This document shows positions 19,323 to 29,795 of a DNA stretch of 64,000 nt, one piece after another. A program made the translations under genes and the position numbers. Origin of the DNA: CAVSRC01 sp963785065 (lineage in GTDB: Bacteria > Pseudomonadota > Alphaproteobacteria > Rhizobiales > Kaistiaceae); the NCBI GenBank assembly GCA_963785065.1, contig CAWATX010000004.1:310001-374000 (forward strand). Direction: 5' to 3'. Each line of letters begins with the position of its first letter. Within the stretch, counting starts at the first letter, position 1. Below the pieces are notes generated by a model. The model worked only from the letters and a program-made list of their open reading frames with translations. It did not search any database and was not told where the DNA came from.

Positions 19323-22145
19323 TCAGTCGGCCAGCCGCGCCAGGGCGGCCGCGAGCCGCTCGGTGAGCTGGGTCGCCTCGGCCAGGCGTTCGCGCTGCTC
19401 GGCGATCACCTCCTCCGGCGCCTTGGCCATGAACTGCTCGTTGCCGAGCTTGCCCTCGATGCGGGCGATCTCCTTGGCCGCCTTGTCGCGCTCCTTGGCC
19501 AGGCGCGCCCGCTCGGCATCCATGTCGATGATCCCGGCAAGCGGCATCGACACGGTCGCTTCGCCGACCAGGATCTGCGCGGCGCCCTTCAGCGGCGCGT
19601 GGGCAAGGTTGATCGTCTCGACGCGGGCGAGCCGCGTGATCAGCGCCTCGTAGGTCTGCAGGCGCGCCGCGGTCGCGAAGGCGGCTTCGGAGACCGACAG
19701 CTTGACCATCGCCCCGGCCGGCACGTTCATCTCCGAGCGCACGGAGCGCACGGCGCTGATCAGGTCGATCAGCCAGTTGATCTCGGCCGCCGCCGCTGTG
19801 TCCTCGAAGTCAAGCTCGGGCCAGGCGGTGAGCGCCAGAAGCGCCGGCCGCTCCGGCGCGCCGTCGCGCGCCGCCGTCGCCCACAGCTCCTCGCTGATGA
19901 ACGGCATGAAGGGATGGAGCAGCGTGACGATGCGATCGAGCACCCAGACGACCGTCGCCCTGGTCTCGTCCTTCTCCGCGCCGTCCTCGCCGGCAAGCAC
20001 AGGCTTGGCCAGCTCCAGATACCAGTCGCAGGTCTCGCTCCACACGAAGCGGTAGATCGCCGAGGCCGCCTCGTTGAACTTGAAGGCGTCGAGCGCCTCG
20101 GTGACGGAACGGGCGGCGCGGGTCGCCTGGGTGGCGATCCAGCGGTTGAGCGTCGCCTTGGCATTGGCCGGATCGAAGCCTTCGACCGGCCTGCAGTCGT
20201 AGTGCTCGGCGAATTTCGCCGCGTTCCACAGCTTGGTGGCGAAGTTGCGGTAGCCTTCGACGCGGTTGGCCGACAGGCGGATGTTGCGGCCCTGGGCAGC
20301 GAGCGCGGCCAGCGTGAAGCGCACGGCATCGGCGCCGTATTCGTCGATGAGATGCAGGGGATCGATGACGTTGCCCTTGGACTTCGACATCTTGGCGCCC
20401 TTCTCGTCGAGAATCAGGGCGTGGATGTAGACGTGCCGGAAGGGCTCCTGCGGCTGCCCCTCCCCGTTCTTGGTGAAGTGCAGGCCCATCATCATCATCC
20501 GGGCAACCCAGAAGAAGATGATGTCGAAGGCGGTGACCAGCGTCGACGTCGGGTAGTAGCGGGCGAGCTCCGGCGTTTCCTCCGGCCAGCCCAGCGTCGA
20601 GAACGGCCACAGCGCCGAGGAGAACCAGGTGTCGAGGACGTCCTCGTCGCGCTTCAGTCCGTTGTCGCCGTCCTTTGCGTCCATAACCAGCGCTGCAACC
20701 GAGTTTGCATCGCCGGCTTTCTTGTAGTGCTCGACAGCGAGCTTGTGTGCTTCGGCCTCGTCATGGGCGACGAAGACCTTGCCATCCGGCCCGTACCAGG
20801 CCGGAATCTGGTGGCCCCACCAGAGCTGGCGCGAAATGCACCAGGGCTGGATGTTCTCCATCCAGTCGAAATAGGTCTTCTCCCAGGTCGCCGGGATGAT
20901 CGTCGTGCGGCCTTCGCGCACCGAGGCGATGGCGGGTTGGGCAAGCGTCTTGGCATCGACGTACCACTGGTCGGTGAGATAGGGCTCGATCGGCGTGCCG
21001 CCGCGGTCGCCGTGGGGGACCATGTGGACGTGGTCCTCGATCTTCTCGACCAGGCCTTTGGCCTCCATCATCTCGACCACCCGCTTGCGCGCGGTGAAGC
21101 GGTCGAGGCCGTTGAGGGCCTTGATGGTTTCGCTGAGTTCGTCGCTCTCCGGCACGCCTTCCAGGAAGGCGGCATTGCCTTCCAGGACGACATTCGCCTC
21201 CGGGTCGAGGATGTTCACCGCGGCCAGGTCGTGGCGCTTGCCGACTTCGAAGTCGTTGAAATCGTGCGCCGGGGTGATCTTCACCGCGCCGGTGCCGGTC
21301 TCCGGATCGGCATAGCTGTCGGCGACGATCCTCAGCCTGCGGCCGACCAGCGGCAGGATGGCGTTCTTGCCGACGATGTCCTTGTAGCGCTCGTCGTCCG
21401 GGTGGACGGCGACGCCGGTGTCGCCGAGCATCGTCTCGGGGCGCGTCGTCGCGACCACAATGAACCGAGGATTCTCTTTCGTCCCTGTCGCGGCTTCGCC
21501 GCTCCCCGCCTCTTGCTCGCCCTCGATCGGATACTTGAAGTGCCAGAGATGGCCCTTGGTCTCGACCTGTTGGACTTCGAGGTCGGAGATCGCCGTCTGC
21601 AGCTTGGGGTCCCAGTTGACCAGCCGCTTGTCCTTGTAGATCAGCCCCTCACGGTAGAGATCGACGAAGACCTTGAGGACCGCCTTGGACAGGCCCTCGT
21701 CCATGGTGAAGCGCTCGCGGCTCCAGTCGCAGGAGGCGCCGAGGCGCTTCAACTGGTTGAGGATGAGGCCGCCGGATTCGGCCTTCCACGCCCACACCTT
21801 CTCGAGGAACTTGTCGCGGCCGATGGCGCGCCGGCCCGGCTCTTGCCGCTCCATCATCTGGCGCTCGACGACCATCTGGGTGGCGATGCCGGCGTGGTCC
21901 ATGCCCGGCTGCCAGAGAACGTCACGGCCGCGCATGCGCTGGAAGCGCACCAGGATGTCCTGCAGCGTGTTGTTGAGCGCGTGGCCGATATGCAGCGAAC
22001 CGGTGACGTTGGGCGGTGGGATGACGATCGAATAGGGCTTGCCGCCGGGCCCGGCGCCGGCCCCAGCCTTGAAGGCCCCGGCCTTCTCCCACGTGTCGTA
22101 GATGCGCGGCTCAGCCGCTGCCGCGTCAAAGGACTTGTCGAGCAT
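19323..22145 (-). CDS. valS: Valyl-tRNA synthetase
   Basis: Class I aminoacyl-tRNA synthetase of 940 residues. The HIGH motif is at 52-55 (PNVTGSLHIGHALNNT) and KMSKS at about 583-587 (GAKMSKSKGNVIDP). The CP1 editing domain lies between them (TTRPETMLGDTGVAVHP). The C-terminus is the usual Val-specific coiled coil (AERARLAKERDKAAKEIARIEGKL). It follows popZ in the same direction. Confidence 0.98.
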   Translation of the reverse strand: MLDKSFDAAAAEPRIYDTWEKAGAFKAGAGAGPGGKPYSIVIPPPNVTGSLHIGHALNNTLQDILVRFQRMRGRDVLWQPGMDHAGIATQMVVERQMMERQEPGRRAIGRDKFLEKVWAWKAESGGLILNQLKRLGASCDWSRERFTMDEGLSKAVLKVFVDLYREGLIYKDKRLVNWDPKLQTAISDLEVQQVETKGHLWHFKYPIEGEQEAGSGEAATGTKENPRFIVVATTRPETMLGDTGVAVHPDDERYKDIVGKNAILPLVGRRLRIVADSYADPETGTGAVKITPAHDFNDFEVGKRHDLAAVNILDPEANVVLEGNAAFLEGVPESDELSETIKALNGLDRFTARKRVVEMMEAKGLVEKIEDHVHMVPHGDRGGTPIEPYLTDQWYVDAKTLAQPAIASVREGRTTIIPATWEKTYFDWMENIQPWCISRQLWWGHQIPAWYGPDGKVFVAHDEAEAHKLAVEHYKKAGDANSVAALVMDAKDGDNGLKRDEDVLDTWFSSALWPFSTLGWPEETPELARYYPTSTLVTAFDIIFFWVARMMMMGLHFTKNGEGQPQEPFRHVYIHALILDEKGAKMSKSKGNVIDPLHLIDEYGADAVRFTLAALAAQGRNIRLSANRVEGYRNFATKLWNAAKFAEHYDCRPVEGFDPANAKATLNRWIATQATRAARSVTEALDAFKFNEAASAIYRFVWSETCDWYLELAKPVLAGEDGAEKDETRATVVWVLDRIVTLLHPFMPFISEELWATAARDGAPERPALLALTAWPELDFEDTAAAAEINWLIDLISAVRSVRSEMNVPAGAMVKLSVSEAAFATAARLQTYEALITRLARVETINLAHAPLKGAAQILVGEATVSMPLAGIIDMDAERARLAKERDKAAKEIARIEGKLGNEQFMAKAPEEVIAEQRERLAEATQLTERLAAALARLAD

Positions 22146-22251
22146 TACCGTTTCCGGGCGTTACGCGGATGTCACAGTCTCGCGGGCGGGTGTAAATCGA
22201 AATCGAGGGAAGTCAATCGCCAGAGGCCGATTGGCGGCCTCGTCGGACGCC

Positions 22252-23076
22252 TCAGCGCCCGCCGCGCGATACCCGCTCGATCTCCTCGCGGACCAGCCGT
22301 TCTACCAATGACGGCAGGTTGTCCTCCAGCCAGCCCTTCAGCATCGGCCTGAGCAAGTCTTCCACGGTCTCATCGATCGTGCGCGCCCCGTTGCTGGCGA
22401 GCGCCCGGGCGAGATCGTCGAAAGAGGCGGCAACCGCCGCATTGGCGCGCGGCGAGAGCAGGCTGCGGGCATTGGCGGTCGGGGCAAAGCGCTCGGCTGC
22501 CGGGCGCATCGTCGGCCGCGGCTCGGCCGCGCGCGGCGGCTCTGCCATGCGCGGTGGCTCGCGCTGGGGTTGTAGGGCTGCGCGCGGAGCCTCATAAATG
22601 GACCGCGACGGCTCGACCTTGGGCATCGCGGTCGCCGGCCTGGGCGTCGCCGCAGCTGGTGGCGGCGGGGGCGCCTCTATGGCGGTCGGATCGGCCGTTT
22701 CGGGCCGCGTGTCCTCAGGCCTGACCTTATCGAGCGCCTGTTCGATCGCCAGTTCGACAACGTCATGGGTCGGCGAGTGCCCGGCCGCGGACGCTGCTGC
22801 CAGCACCTCGTCAGCGTCGCTGTCGGGCGTCATCGTCCCGGAGGCAGCATCCTTTGATGCCGGCTCCTCGACAGCCTTGAGCTTTGCGCCGTGGATCGCG
22901 GTGACATTGCCGCTCATCGGCGGCAAGGCGGTGGTCGGCTGGCTGCGCACGGCCGGCGCGGCAGACGGCCGCGGCGTTGCCGTCGTCGGACGCGACTGGT
23001 TGCCGTTAATCACCTGGCGGATCGACGCCAGTATCTCTTCAACGGTCTGGTCCTGTGCCAAGCCCGGCCCTGCCAT
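22252..23076 (-). CDS. popZ: DUF2497 protein, polar organizing protein PopZ family
   Basis: Disordered scaffold family that builds a matrix at the cell pole in alphaproteobacteria. The 274-residue protein has the expected layout: a short N-terminal amphipathic helix (QTVEEILASIRQVI), a long Pro/Ala-rich linker (about 30-200), and the conserved C-terminal helices ending DETVEDLLRPMLKGWLEDNLPSLVERLVREEIERV. The start at ATG 23076 is preferred over an upstream TTG because AGGA is close by and the conserved helix follows at once. It sits between valS and tolC, as in other Hyphomicrobiales. Confidence 0.88.
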   Translation of the reverse strand: MAGPGLAQDQTVEEILASIRQVINGNQSRPTTATPRPSAAPAVRSQPTTALPPMSGNVTAIHGAKLKAVEEPASKDAASGTMTPDSDADEVLAAASAAGHSPTHDVVELAIEQALDKVRPEDTRPETADPTAIEAPPPPPAAATPRPATAMPKVEPSRSIYEAPRAALQPQREPPRMAEPPRAAEPRPTMRPAAERFAPTANARSLLSPRANAAVAASFDDLARALASNGARTIDETVEDLLRPMLKGWLEDNLPSLVERLVREEIERVSRGGR

Positions 23077-23169
23077 GTTCCTGCAAAACGCTTCCCGCAA
23101 CGCCCCGAATCGCGGACCGAATCGCCCGCGTCGAGCCTAACGAAAATAGCGTTTATCGGGAATGGCAGT

Positions 23170-24546
23170 TCAGCGGCCGTCGGGAGTTCTCAACCCAAAC
23201 CACTTGTCGCGGACCTTCCTGTAGTGGTCGGTTGCGTCGTAGTGCGCCACGTTGAGGCCGAGATTTGCCGCGCTGAGCTTGCCCACCGCGGAGAGCAGCG
23301 AATAGGCGGCAACAACGCGATCGTGCTGGGCGGTCACCACCGCCTGTTTCGCCGTCAGCAAGTCCTGCTGGGCGTTCAGAACGTCGAGCTGGGTGCTCTG
23401 GCCGACCTTGTGCTGCTCTTGCACGCCGGACAGCACCAGGGCCTGCGCCCTTACCTGGGCGTCGGCGGCGCGCGCCTGGGCGCGGGCGGCGTCGAGCTGG
23501 CCCCAGTAGAGGACCACCGCCTGGCGGGTGGCCGCCGCCGCGGCATCGTATTCGATGCGCCGCTGGCCGAGGGTCTCCTTGGCCTGGCGAACCTTGGAGT
23601 CGGCCCCGGGCGTATAGATCGGCACGTTCAGCCCGGCCATCAGCGAGGCCGAGTCCGACGACGATCCCGGCCCGCCGACCATGGTGTCGGAATGCGACAG
23701 CTTGCCGGTGAGCCCGATGCTCGGCAGCAGTGCGCCTTCCTGGACATTCACATTGTAGGAAGCGACATCGATGTTGAAGGAGGCGGCGCGAACCGAGGGA
23801 TTGTTCGCCTGGCCGCTGGCCAGGGCCGCATTGAGCGAGCCGGGCAGCATGCCATCGATCGGCTTGGCCGTGCCCAGGCTTTTGGGACGATGGCCGATGA
23901 CCTGCTCATAAGTCGCGATGGCGCCGTTCAGGGTGGCAACCGCGGCGTCGTATTGCGACTGGCCGGCGGCGAGCTTCGCCTGCGTCTGGGCGACGTCGGT
24001 CTTGGTGCCCTCGCCCACCTTCAGCCGGTCGTTGGCGGCGTTGAGCTGCTGCTGCAGGAAGTCGACGTTCTGCTTCTGCAGGTTGAGATTGGCCTGGGCC
24101 TGAACGAGGTTCATGAACGAGGTGGCCGCCTGAAGCAGGGTGTCCTGCTCGGACTTGCGCAATGTTTCGCGCCCGGCCAGCACCGCGGATTCGGCGGCCT
24201 TCACCCCGTTGGTGGTGCGGAAGCCGGTGAAGATCGGCTGCTCGACGGTCAGCGTCGCCGTGGTCGGATAGGTGGTCCCCGCGAGGTTCGAATGGCTGAT
24301 GCCGCTGGTGGCGCTACCGCTGATCGTCGGGCGGTAGCCCCCCAGCGCCTGCGGCACGCCCTCATCGGTGGCGCGCAGCGCCGCGCGCTGCGCGTTGAGC
24401 GTCGGATTGTTGGAATAAGCCGACGCCAAAGCCTGCAGAAGAGTCTCCGCATGGGCCCGCGCCAGACCGAATGAAACACTGGCGACAACCGCAGCCATCG
24501 CCGACACCGCACGCAGGTACCGCACCGCTAACACCCCACTCGCCAC
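23170..24546 (-). CDS. tolC: TolC-family outer membrane efflux channel
   Basis: Trimeric outer-membrane channel for type I secretion and efflux. 458 residues starting at GTG 24546 with GGAAGG 6 nt upstream. A signal peptide (about 1-33) ends ARAHA before ETLLQALASAYSNNPTLNAQRA, the family start. Two repeats of long amphipathic helices follow, with GRETLRKSEQDTLLQAATSFMNLVQAQANL typical of the first coil. It may serve the RND pump encoded further upstream, which lacks its own outer-membrane gene. Confidence 0.95.
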   Translation of the reverse strand: MASGVLAVRYLRAVSAMAAVVASVSFGLARAHAETLLQALASAYSNNPTLNAQRAALRATDEGVPQALGGYRPTISGSATSGISHSNLAGTTYPTTATLTVEQPIFTGFRTTNGVKAAESAVLAGRETLRKSEQDTLLQAATSFMNLVQAQANLNLQKQNVDFLQQQLNAANDRLKVGEGTKTDVAQTQAKLAAGQSQYDAAVATLNGAIATYEQVIGHRPKSLGTAKPIDGMLPGSLNAALASGQANNPSVRAASFNIDVASYNVNVQEGALLPSIGLTGKLSHSDTMVGGPGSSSDSASLMAGLNVPIYTPGADSKVRQAKETLGQRRIEYDAAAAATRQAVVLYWGQLDAARAQARAADAQVRAQALVLSGVQEQHKVGQSTQLDVLNAQQDLLTAKQAVVTAQHDRVVAAYSLLSAVGKLSAANLGLNVAHYDATDHYRKVRDKWFGLRTPDGR

Positions 24547-24675
24547 AGGCGGCCTTCCCTCGACCGAACTTTAGTCTAGTCGCCTGTCAGGTTCGGTCAA
24601 ATGTTCATGCCGTCACATCTAACGGAATCCGAAAGGTGCGGCCTCGATACAACAGGCCGCGATCGCCCTTAACCA

Positions 24676-25347
24676 TCAGAAAACAAAGGCTTTTGGCCTG
24701 CGAAAGCCGGGCAGAGGCTGAATGTCGGCATCGAACGCCACCCGGCTGCCTATGTCGCCGCCGCTGCGCCGGAACAGCGTTGCGGCAGCAGAGCGGCCGT
24801 AGCCGACCACCGCCACCAGCCGGCCGCCGTCCTTCAACTGCTCGGTGAGCGCCGGGGGAACCACTTCCACGGCGCCGTCGACGAAGATCACGTCATAGGG
24901 CGCTTCGGAGGGATAGCCGGCTTCGAGCGAACCGGTGACCACGGCAACGGTATCGACTTCGAGCGCGGTCAGCGTCTCGGACGCCCGCGCCGCGAGTTCC
25001 GCGTCCTGTTCGAGCGCGACAACGGAATTGGCAAGCCGCGCCAGAACGGCGGCCGAATAGCCGGTGCCGCACCCCACCACCAGAACCACGTCGGACGGAG
25101 CGAGTTCAGCCAGTTGCACCAGTCGGGCCAGCGGTGCCGGCTCCATCATGTAGCGCGAGGGCCCGTCTGACCCGGCCGCCGAGACCAGGAGGTCGCTGTC
25201 GATATAGGCGAGCGGGCGCATCGCCGGCGGCAGGAAGGCCTCGCGCGGCACCGCACTCATCGCCGCCAGGACGTCGTAGTCGGTGACGCTCTGGGTGCGC
25301 AACTGGTTGTCGACCATCTTCGTCCGCGCGGTGGTGAAATCGTCCAT
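24676..25347 (-). CDS. Protein-L-isoaspartate O-methyltransferase family protein
   Basis: SAM-dependent methyltransferase of the PCMT family, 223 residues. N-terminal region RTKMVDNQLRTQSVTDYDVLAAMSAVPREAFLPP is typical. The SAM motif I is VVLVVGCGTGYSAAVLARLA (about 105-124). AYDVIFVDGAVEVVPPAL-type motif II is seen as YDVIFVDGA. In this alphaproteobacterial clade the gene is regularly beside tolC, and the classical repair activity has not been shown for it. ATG 25347 gives the expected length; the open frame extends further upstream. Confidence 0.9.
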   Translation of the reverse strand: MDDFTTARTKMVDNQLRTQSVTDYDVLAAMSAVPREAFLPPAMRPLAYIDSDLLVSAAGSDGPSRYMMEPAPLARLVQLAELAPSDVVLVVGCGTGYSAAVLARLANSVVALEQDAELAARASETLTALEVDTVAVVTGSLEAGYPSEAPYDVIFVDGAVEVVPPALTEQLKDGGRLVAVVGYGRSAAATLFRRSGGDIGSRVAFDADIQPLPGFRRPKAFVF

Positions 25348-25435
25348 GGGTCCCGTCCTTGCCCGGTCTTCCGCTAATATCCATGCGCGCCGTTGCTGAC
25401 AAGCATCGGCCCGGCCCTTGCCCCGACTGCCGCCC

Positions 25436-28400
25436 CTACTCCGCCGGCGCCAGCGCGCCGGCATCCGCGTCACTGTCCACCGGGCGGCTTCGCGACGACA
25501 GGAAGGTATAGAACATCGGCACGACGAACAGGGTGAAGATGGTGCCGATGGACATGCCGGTGGCGATCACCAGGCCCATGGAGAAGCGCGCCTTGGCGCC
25601 GGCGCCGGTCGACAGGATCAGCGGCATGACACCAAGCACCATGGCGAAGGTGGTCATCAGGATCGGGCGGAGACGAATGCGCGCCGCTTCGATGATGGCG
25701 GCGCGGCGATCGAGGCCGCGCAATTGGCGCTGCTGGTTGGCGAACTGCACCATCAGGATGCCGTGCTTGGTGATCAGGCCGACCAGCGTGATGAGGCCGA
25801 CCTCAGTGTAGATGTTGATGGTGGCAAGGCCGAGGTTCAAGAACAGTGTCGCGCCGAACAGCGACAACGGCACCGCCATCATGATGATCAGCGGGTCGCG
25901 GAAACTCTCGAAGGTCGCGGCCAGCACCAGATAGATCACGACGATCGCCAGTCCGAAGGCGATGAGCAGGGTATTGCCGGCCTCGAGCTCGGTCCGCGAC
26001 TGGCCGGCATACTGGACGAAATAGCCCGACGGCAGTTCCTGGGCAGCGATGTCCTGCAAGGTCTTCAGGCCGTCGCCGGTGGTCACGCCGGGCCGCGGCA
26101 GGGCGGAGAGCGTCGCCGAGTTGAGCTGGTTGAACTGCTCGACGGCCGGCGCCGAGGCGACCTCCTTGATGGTCACCACCGAAGACAGGGGGACCATGTC
26201 GCCGGCCTGGTTGCGAACGAAGAACTTGGTCAGGTCCTCAGGATTGAAGCGGTAGCGCTGGGGCACCTGCGGAATGATGTCGTAGGCGCGCTCATCCCGC
26301 GAGAACTTCGATACGCTGTTGCCACCGACCAGCAGGGTGAGCGTGTTGGCGATGTCGGACACCGACACGCCGAGTGCCGCGGCGCGCTGGCGATCGATGA
26401 GGACCTGGGCCTGCGGCTTGTCGAAAGCCAGCGAATCCTGGACGACGATGAACTTGCCCGACGCCATCGCCTGTTTCTTGATCGCCTCGGCCTGCTCGAA
26501 GACGCGGTCCGACGAGTTGGTCGACTGGATGACGAAGGAGATGGGCAGGCCGCCGCCGGTGCCGGGCAATGAGGGAATCGCAAACACGAATGCCTGCAGA
26601 CCGGCGACCTTGTTGAGCAGCGGCTGGATCTCCTGCTGCACTTGCGCCTGGCTGCGGCTGCGCTGGCCCCACGGCTTCAGCACCCAGGCGGCAAAGCCGG
26701 AATTGGCGGAGCCGAAACCGGTGACCGAGAAGCGTGTATCCACCTCGGGGATGCTCTGCGTCTTCTTGTCGATCTCGTTGACGAACAGGGAGGTGTAGTC
26801 GACGGTCGAATATTGCGGCCCGGTGATCACCGAGAACAGCGCGCCCTGATCCTCGGCGGGGGCCAGTTCGGTCGAGGTGTGGGTGAACAGGAAGCCGGTG
26901 GTGACGACCAGCGCCAGCACGATGAGCAGCGTGATCGGGCGCAGCATCAGCGAGCCGGTCAGGCGGCGCTGGTACCAGTCGCCGATCGCGTCGAAGACAT
27001 GGTCGACGAAGTGGGCGAAGCGGCCGCTGGTCGGGGTCAGCATGCGCGCCGACATCATCGGCGAGATGGTCAGCGCGACGAAGCCGGAGATGGCCACCGC
27101 GCCGGCCAGCGTCAGCGCGAACTCGCGGAATAGCGAGCCTGTGACACCGGTGGTGAAGCCGATCGGGGCGAACACCGCGGCCAGCGTGATGGTCATCGCG
27201 ACCACGGCCGAAGCGATCTCGCGCATGCTCTCGATCGCCGCATGCAGGGGCTTGTGCCCCTCCTCGATGTGGCGATGGATGTTCTCCACCACCACGATGG
27301 CGTCGTCGACCACAAGGCCGATGGCGAGAACCATGGCCAGCAGTGTGAGCGTGTTAAGCGAGTAGCCCGCCGCCCACATCAGGAAGGAAACACCGATCAG
27401 CGATAGGGGAATCGTCACGATCGGGATGACCACGGCGCGGAAAGAGCCGAGGAAGAGCAGGATCACCAGCACGACGATGGCCGAGGCTTCGCCGATCGTC
27501 TTCACCACCTCGTCGATCGAGGCGCTGATCGCCTCGGTCGAATCGTAGAGCAGGCTGATCTGCATGCCGTCGGGCAGCTCTTTCTGGATCGCCGCCAGCT
27601 CCTTGCGGGCGCCGGCCGCCACGTCGATCGGGTTGGCCTCCGGCGTTCCCAGGATGCCCAGGAAGACACCGTCCTTGCCGTTAAAGCGGACGCGCACGTT
27701 GGTTGACGCGGCGGCGAGTTCGATGCGCGCCACGTCGCGCAGACGCACGACGTTCTCGCCCGTGCCGTGCACGGGAAGCTCGCCAAAGGTCTGCGGGTCC
27801 TGCAGCGTCGTCTTGGCCTCGATCGAATAGGCGTAATATTCGTTCTGGGTGCTGCCCGGCGCCGACAGGAAGTTGGAGGCGTTGATCGCGCCAAGAATGT
27901 CGGTGGCGGTGACCTTGTGGGCGGCCATCGCCACCGGGTCGATCCACACGCGCATGGCGAAATCCTGGGCACCGAGGATTTCGGCATTGGCGACGCCCGG
28001 AACAGTGGCGAAGCGCGGCTGGATCACCCGCGTCAGGTATTCCGTCAGCTGCTGCGGGTTCATGTTGTCGCTGCGCGCCGCCATGTACATCAGCGCGAAG
28101 GTGAAACCGGTGCCCTTCTGGATGACCGGGTCCTTGGCGTCGGACGGCAGCTGCCCGCGGACCTGCTGGACCTTGGCGATGACCTCGGTGAGCGACTTGT
28201 CCGGATTGGCGTTGAGCCGCATGTGGACCGAAACGGTCGAAACCCCGAGCGCGCTCTGCGAGGTGACGTAATCGACGCCCTCGGCCGAAGAAACCGTCTT
28301 CTCGATGGTCGAGGTGATGAAGCCCTGGATGACGTCGGCACTGGCGCCCGGATAGACCGTCGTCACCGTGATCACCGTCTCGTCGACCTTCGGATATTGC

Positions 28401-28504
28401 CGGATCGACATGGAGGTGATGCCCTGCGCGCCGAGCAGCAGGATCAGAAAGGCGACGACCGTCGAAAGGACCGGCCGGCGGATGAACCGTTCGGAGAAGC
28501 CCAT
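25436..28504 (-). CDS. RND multidrug efflux transporter, inner-membrane pump
   Basis: Proton-driven AcrB/MexF-like exporter of 1022 residues with the 12-helix, two-loop layout. The N-terminus FIRRPVLSTVVAFLILLLG is typical. The proton-relay aspartates are in LVVDDAIVVVENIHRH (about 405-420). Helix 11-12 motifs (GLITKHGILMVQFANQQ) are intact. It starts 2 nt after the adaptor gene stop, so both are one operon repressed by the divergent TetR. Substrate not predictable. Confidence 0.95.
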   Translation of the reverse strand: MGFSERFIRRPVLSTVVAFLILLLGAQGITSMSIRQYPKVDETVITVTTVYPGASADVIQGFITSTIEKTVSSAEGVDYVTSQSALGVSTVSVHMRLNANPDKSLTEVIAKVQQVRGQLPSDAKDPVIQKGTGFTFALMYMAARSDNMNPQQLTEYLTRVIQPRFATVPGVANAEILGAQDFAMRVWIDPVAMAAHKVTATDILGAINASNFLSAPGSTQNEYYAYSIEAKTTLQDPQTFGELPVHGTGENVVRLRDVARIELAAASTNVRVRFNGKDGVFLGILGTPEANPIDVAAGARKELAAIQKELPDGMQISLLYDSTEAISASIDEVVKTIGEASAIVVLVILLFLGSFRAVVIPIVTIPLSLIGVSFLMWAAGYSLNTLTLLAMVLAIGLVVDDAIVVVENIHRHIEEGHKPLHAAIESMREIASAVVAMTITLAAVFAPIGFTTGVTGSLFREFALTLAGAVAISGFVALTISPMMSARMLTPTSGRFAHFVDHVFDAIGDWYQRRLTGSLMLRPITLLIVLALVVTTGFLFTHTSTELAPAEDQGALFSVITGPQYSTVDYTSLFVNEIDKKTQSIPEVDTRFSVTGFGSANSGFAAWVLKPWGQRSRSQAQVQQEIQPLLNKVAGLQAFVFAIPSLPGTGGGLPISFVIQSTNSSDRVFEQAEAIKKQAMASGKFIVVQDSLAFDKPQAQVLIDRQRAAALGVSVSDIANTLTLLVGGNSVSKFSRDERAYDIIPQVPQRYRFNPEDLTKFFVRNQAGDMVPLSSVVTIKEVASAPAVEQFNQLNSATLSALPRPGVTTGDGLKTLQDIAAQELPSGYFVQYAGQSRTELEAGNTLLIAFGLAIVVIYLVLAATFESFRDPLIIMMAVPLSLFGATLFLNLGLATINIYTEVGLITLVGLITKHGILMVQFANQQRQLRGLDRRAAIIEAARIRLRPILMTTFAMVLGVMPLILSTGAGAKARFSMGLVIATGMSIGTIFTLFVVPMFYTFLSSRSRPVDSDADAGALAPAE

Positions 28505-28506
28505 TC

Positions 28507-29736
28507 CTAGCCGCCCTGCCCGCCCTGCCCGCCTTGCCCGCCCGACGCCGTGTCCGCTGCCGCCGGGTTGACGCTGTTGTCGACCGCGACCGGGCTGCCA
28601 TTGGAGAGCTTGTTCTGGCCGGCGGTAACGATCTGCATGCCCGCCTCGATGCCCTTGGTGATCTCGATCTGGGTGCCGGACCGGCGGCCGGTCTCGACGA
28701 AGATCTGCTTGGCCTGAAGCTTCGGCTCGGCGGCTGCCTTGGCGTTGCCGGCTGCCGGCGCCTTGCCTGCGGCCGACGCAGTACCACCAGCGGCGGCAGC
28801 CTCGCCCTGCTTGGCCGGCGGCGCCTCGACCACCTGATAGACGTAGCTGCCATAGAGACTGATCACGACCGCCGTCTGCGGCAGCGCGATGACGGCCGCC
28901 TCTTCCGGCAGGTGGACGCGGACCCGGGCGAACTGGCCGGGGCGCAGGGTGCCGGCGGAATTGTCGACCACCGCCTGCACCGATACCAGCCGCGAGGTTG
29001 AATCGATCTTCGGCTCGATGCCAGTTATGGAGCCGTTGAAGTCGAGTTTGTCCTCGCTAAGGCCGAGGCTCACCTGCTGCCCGAGCTTGAGCCTGGGAAG
29101 CTCCTGCTCGGGAACGGTGAAATCAACCCGCATCTTGGTAAGATCCTGCAGGGTCGCGATCGCCGTGCCGGCAGGGAGGAACTGGCCGGGATCGATCTTG
29201 GGAATACCAATGGTGCCTGAGAACGGTGACTTGATCGCCTTCTGAGCGAGCGTCGCCTCAATCTGCGACAGGGCACCTTGGGCCTGATCGAACTTGTTCT
29301 GCGCCGCCTGCAGGTCGGCGGTGGTGGCGATGTTGCTGTTGAAGAGCTGGCGCGTACGGTTCAGCGCGTCCTCTGCGACGGCGACGCTCGAGCGCGCTGC
29401 CGTCAGGCCGGCACGCTCGACCGAATCGTCGAGTTGGACCAGGACCTGCCCCTTCTTTACGTCGGCATTGGCCGCGAAATTGATCTTCTGGACGACGCCG
29501 CCGACCTGGCCGGCAACATTGACGCCACTGACCGCGGTGACGGTGCCGACCGCGTCGATCCCCGGCGTCCAGCGCTGGGGCTTCACCTCGGTGGTCGAGA
29601 CGGTGATGGTCGGCACCGGGAAATGCGCGAAATACTGCGCAATCATCCCCTGCTTGAAAAAATTGAACCAGACCAAAGCCCCGCACACCACCACGACAAC
29701 GACGAGGATGATGGCGCCGACAAGAAAGCGTTTCAT
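28507..29736 (-). CDS. RND efflux periplasmic adaptor (membrane fusion protein)
   Basis: Links the inner-membrane pump to an outer-membrane channel. 409 residues. An N-terminal transmembrane anchor (about 5-30), a lipoyl/barrel-sandwich half (VQKINFAANADVKKGQVLVQLDDS), a helical hairpin with the Q-rich AAQNKFDQAQGALSQIEATL, the second lipoyl half, and a beta-barrel follow. The C-terminal region carries an unusual Ala/Lys-rich insertion (about 300-335) and a GGQGGQGGQGG tail. First gene of the efflux operon. Confidence 0.94.
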   Translation of the reverse strand: MKRFLVGAIILVVVVVVCGALVWFNFFKQGMIAQYFAHFPVPTITVSTTEVKPQRWTPGIDAVGTVTAVSGVNVAGQVGGVVQKINFAANADVKKGQVLVQLDDSVERAGLTAARSSVAVAEDALNRTRQLFNSNIATTADLQAAQNKFDQAQGALSQIEATLAQKAIKSPFSGTIGIPKIDPGQFLPAGTAIATLQDLTKMRVDFTVPEQELPRLKLGQQVSLGLSEDKLDFNGSITGIEPKIDSTSRLVSVQAVVDNSAGTLRPGQFARVRVHLPEEAAVIALPQTAVVISLYGSYVYQVVEAPPAKQGEAAAAGGTASAAGKAPAAGNAKAAAEPKLQAKQIFVETGRRSGTQIEITKGIEAGMQIVTAGQNKLSNGSPVAVDNSVNPAAADTASGGQGGQGGQGG

Positions 29737-29795
29737 GGCACTTCCACGAAAAGGCCGGACGGCGGGAGGACCTCCGGCATCTTGCTGAACATCGG

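Noticed and set aside
19185..22352. Very long open frame (1055 codons) on the plus strand
   Set aside because: It lies antisense to valS, whose motifs are complete. High-GC codon bias keeps the opposite frame open; the translation is low-complexity and matches nothing.
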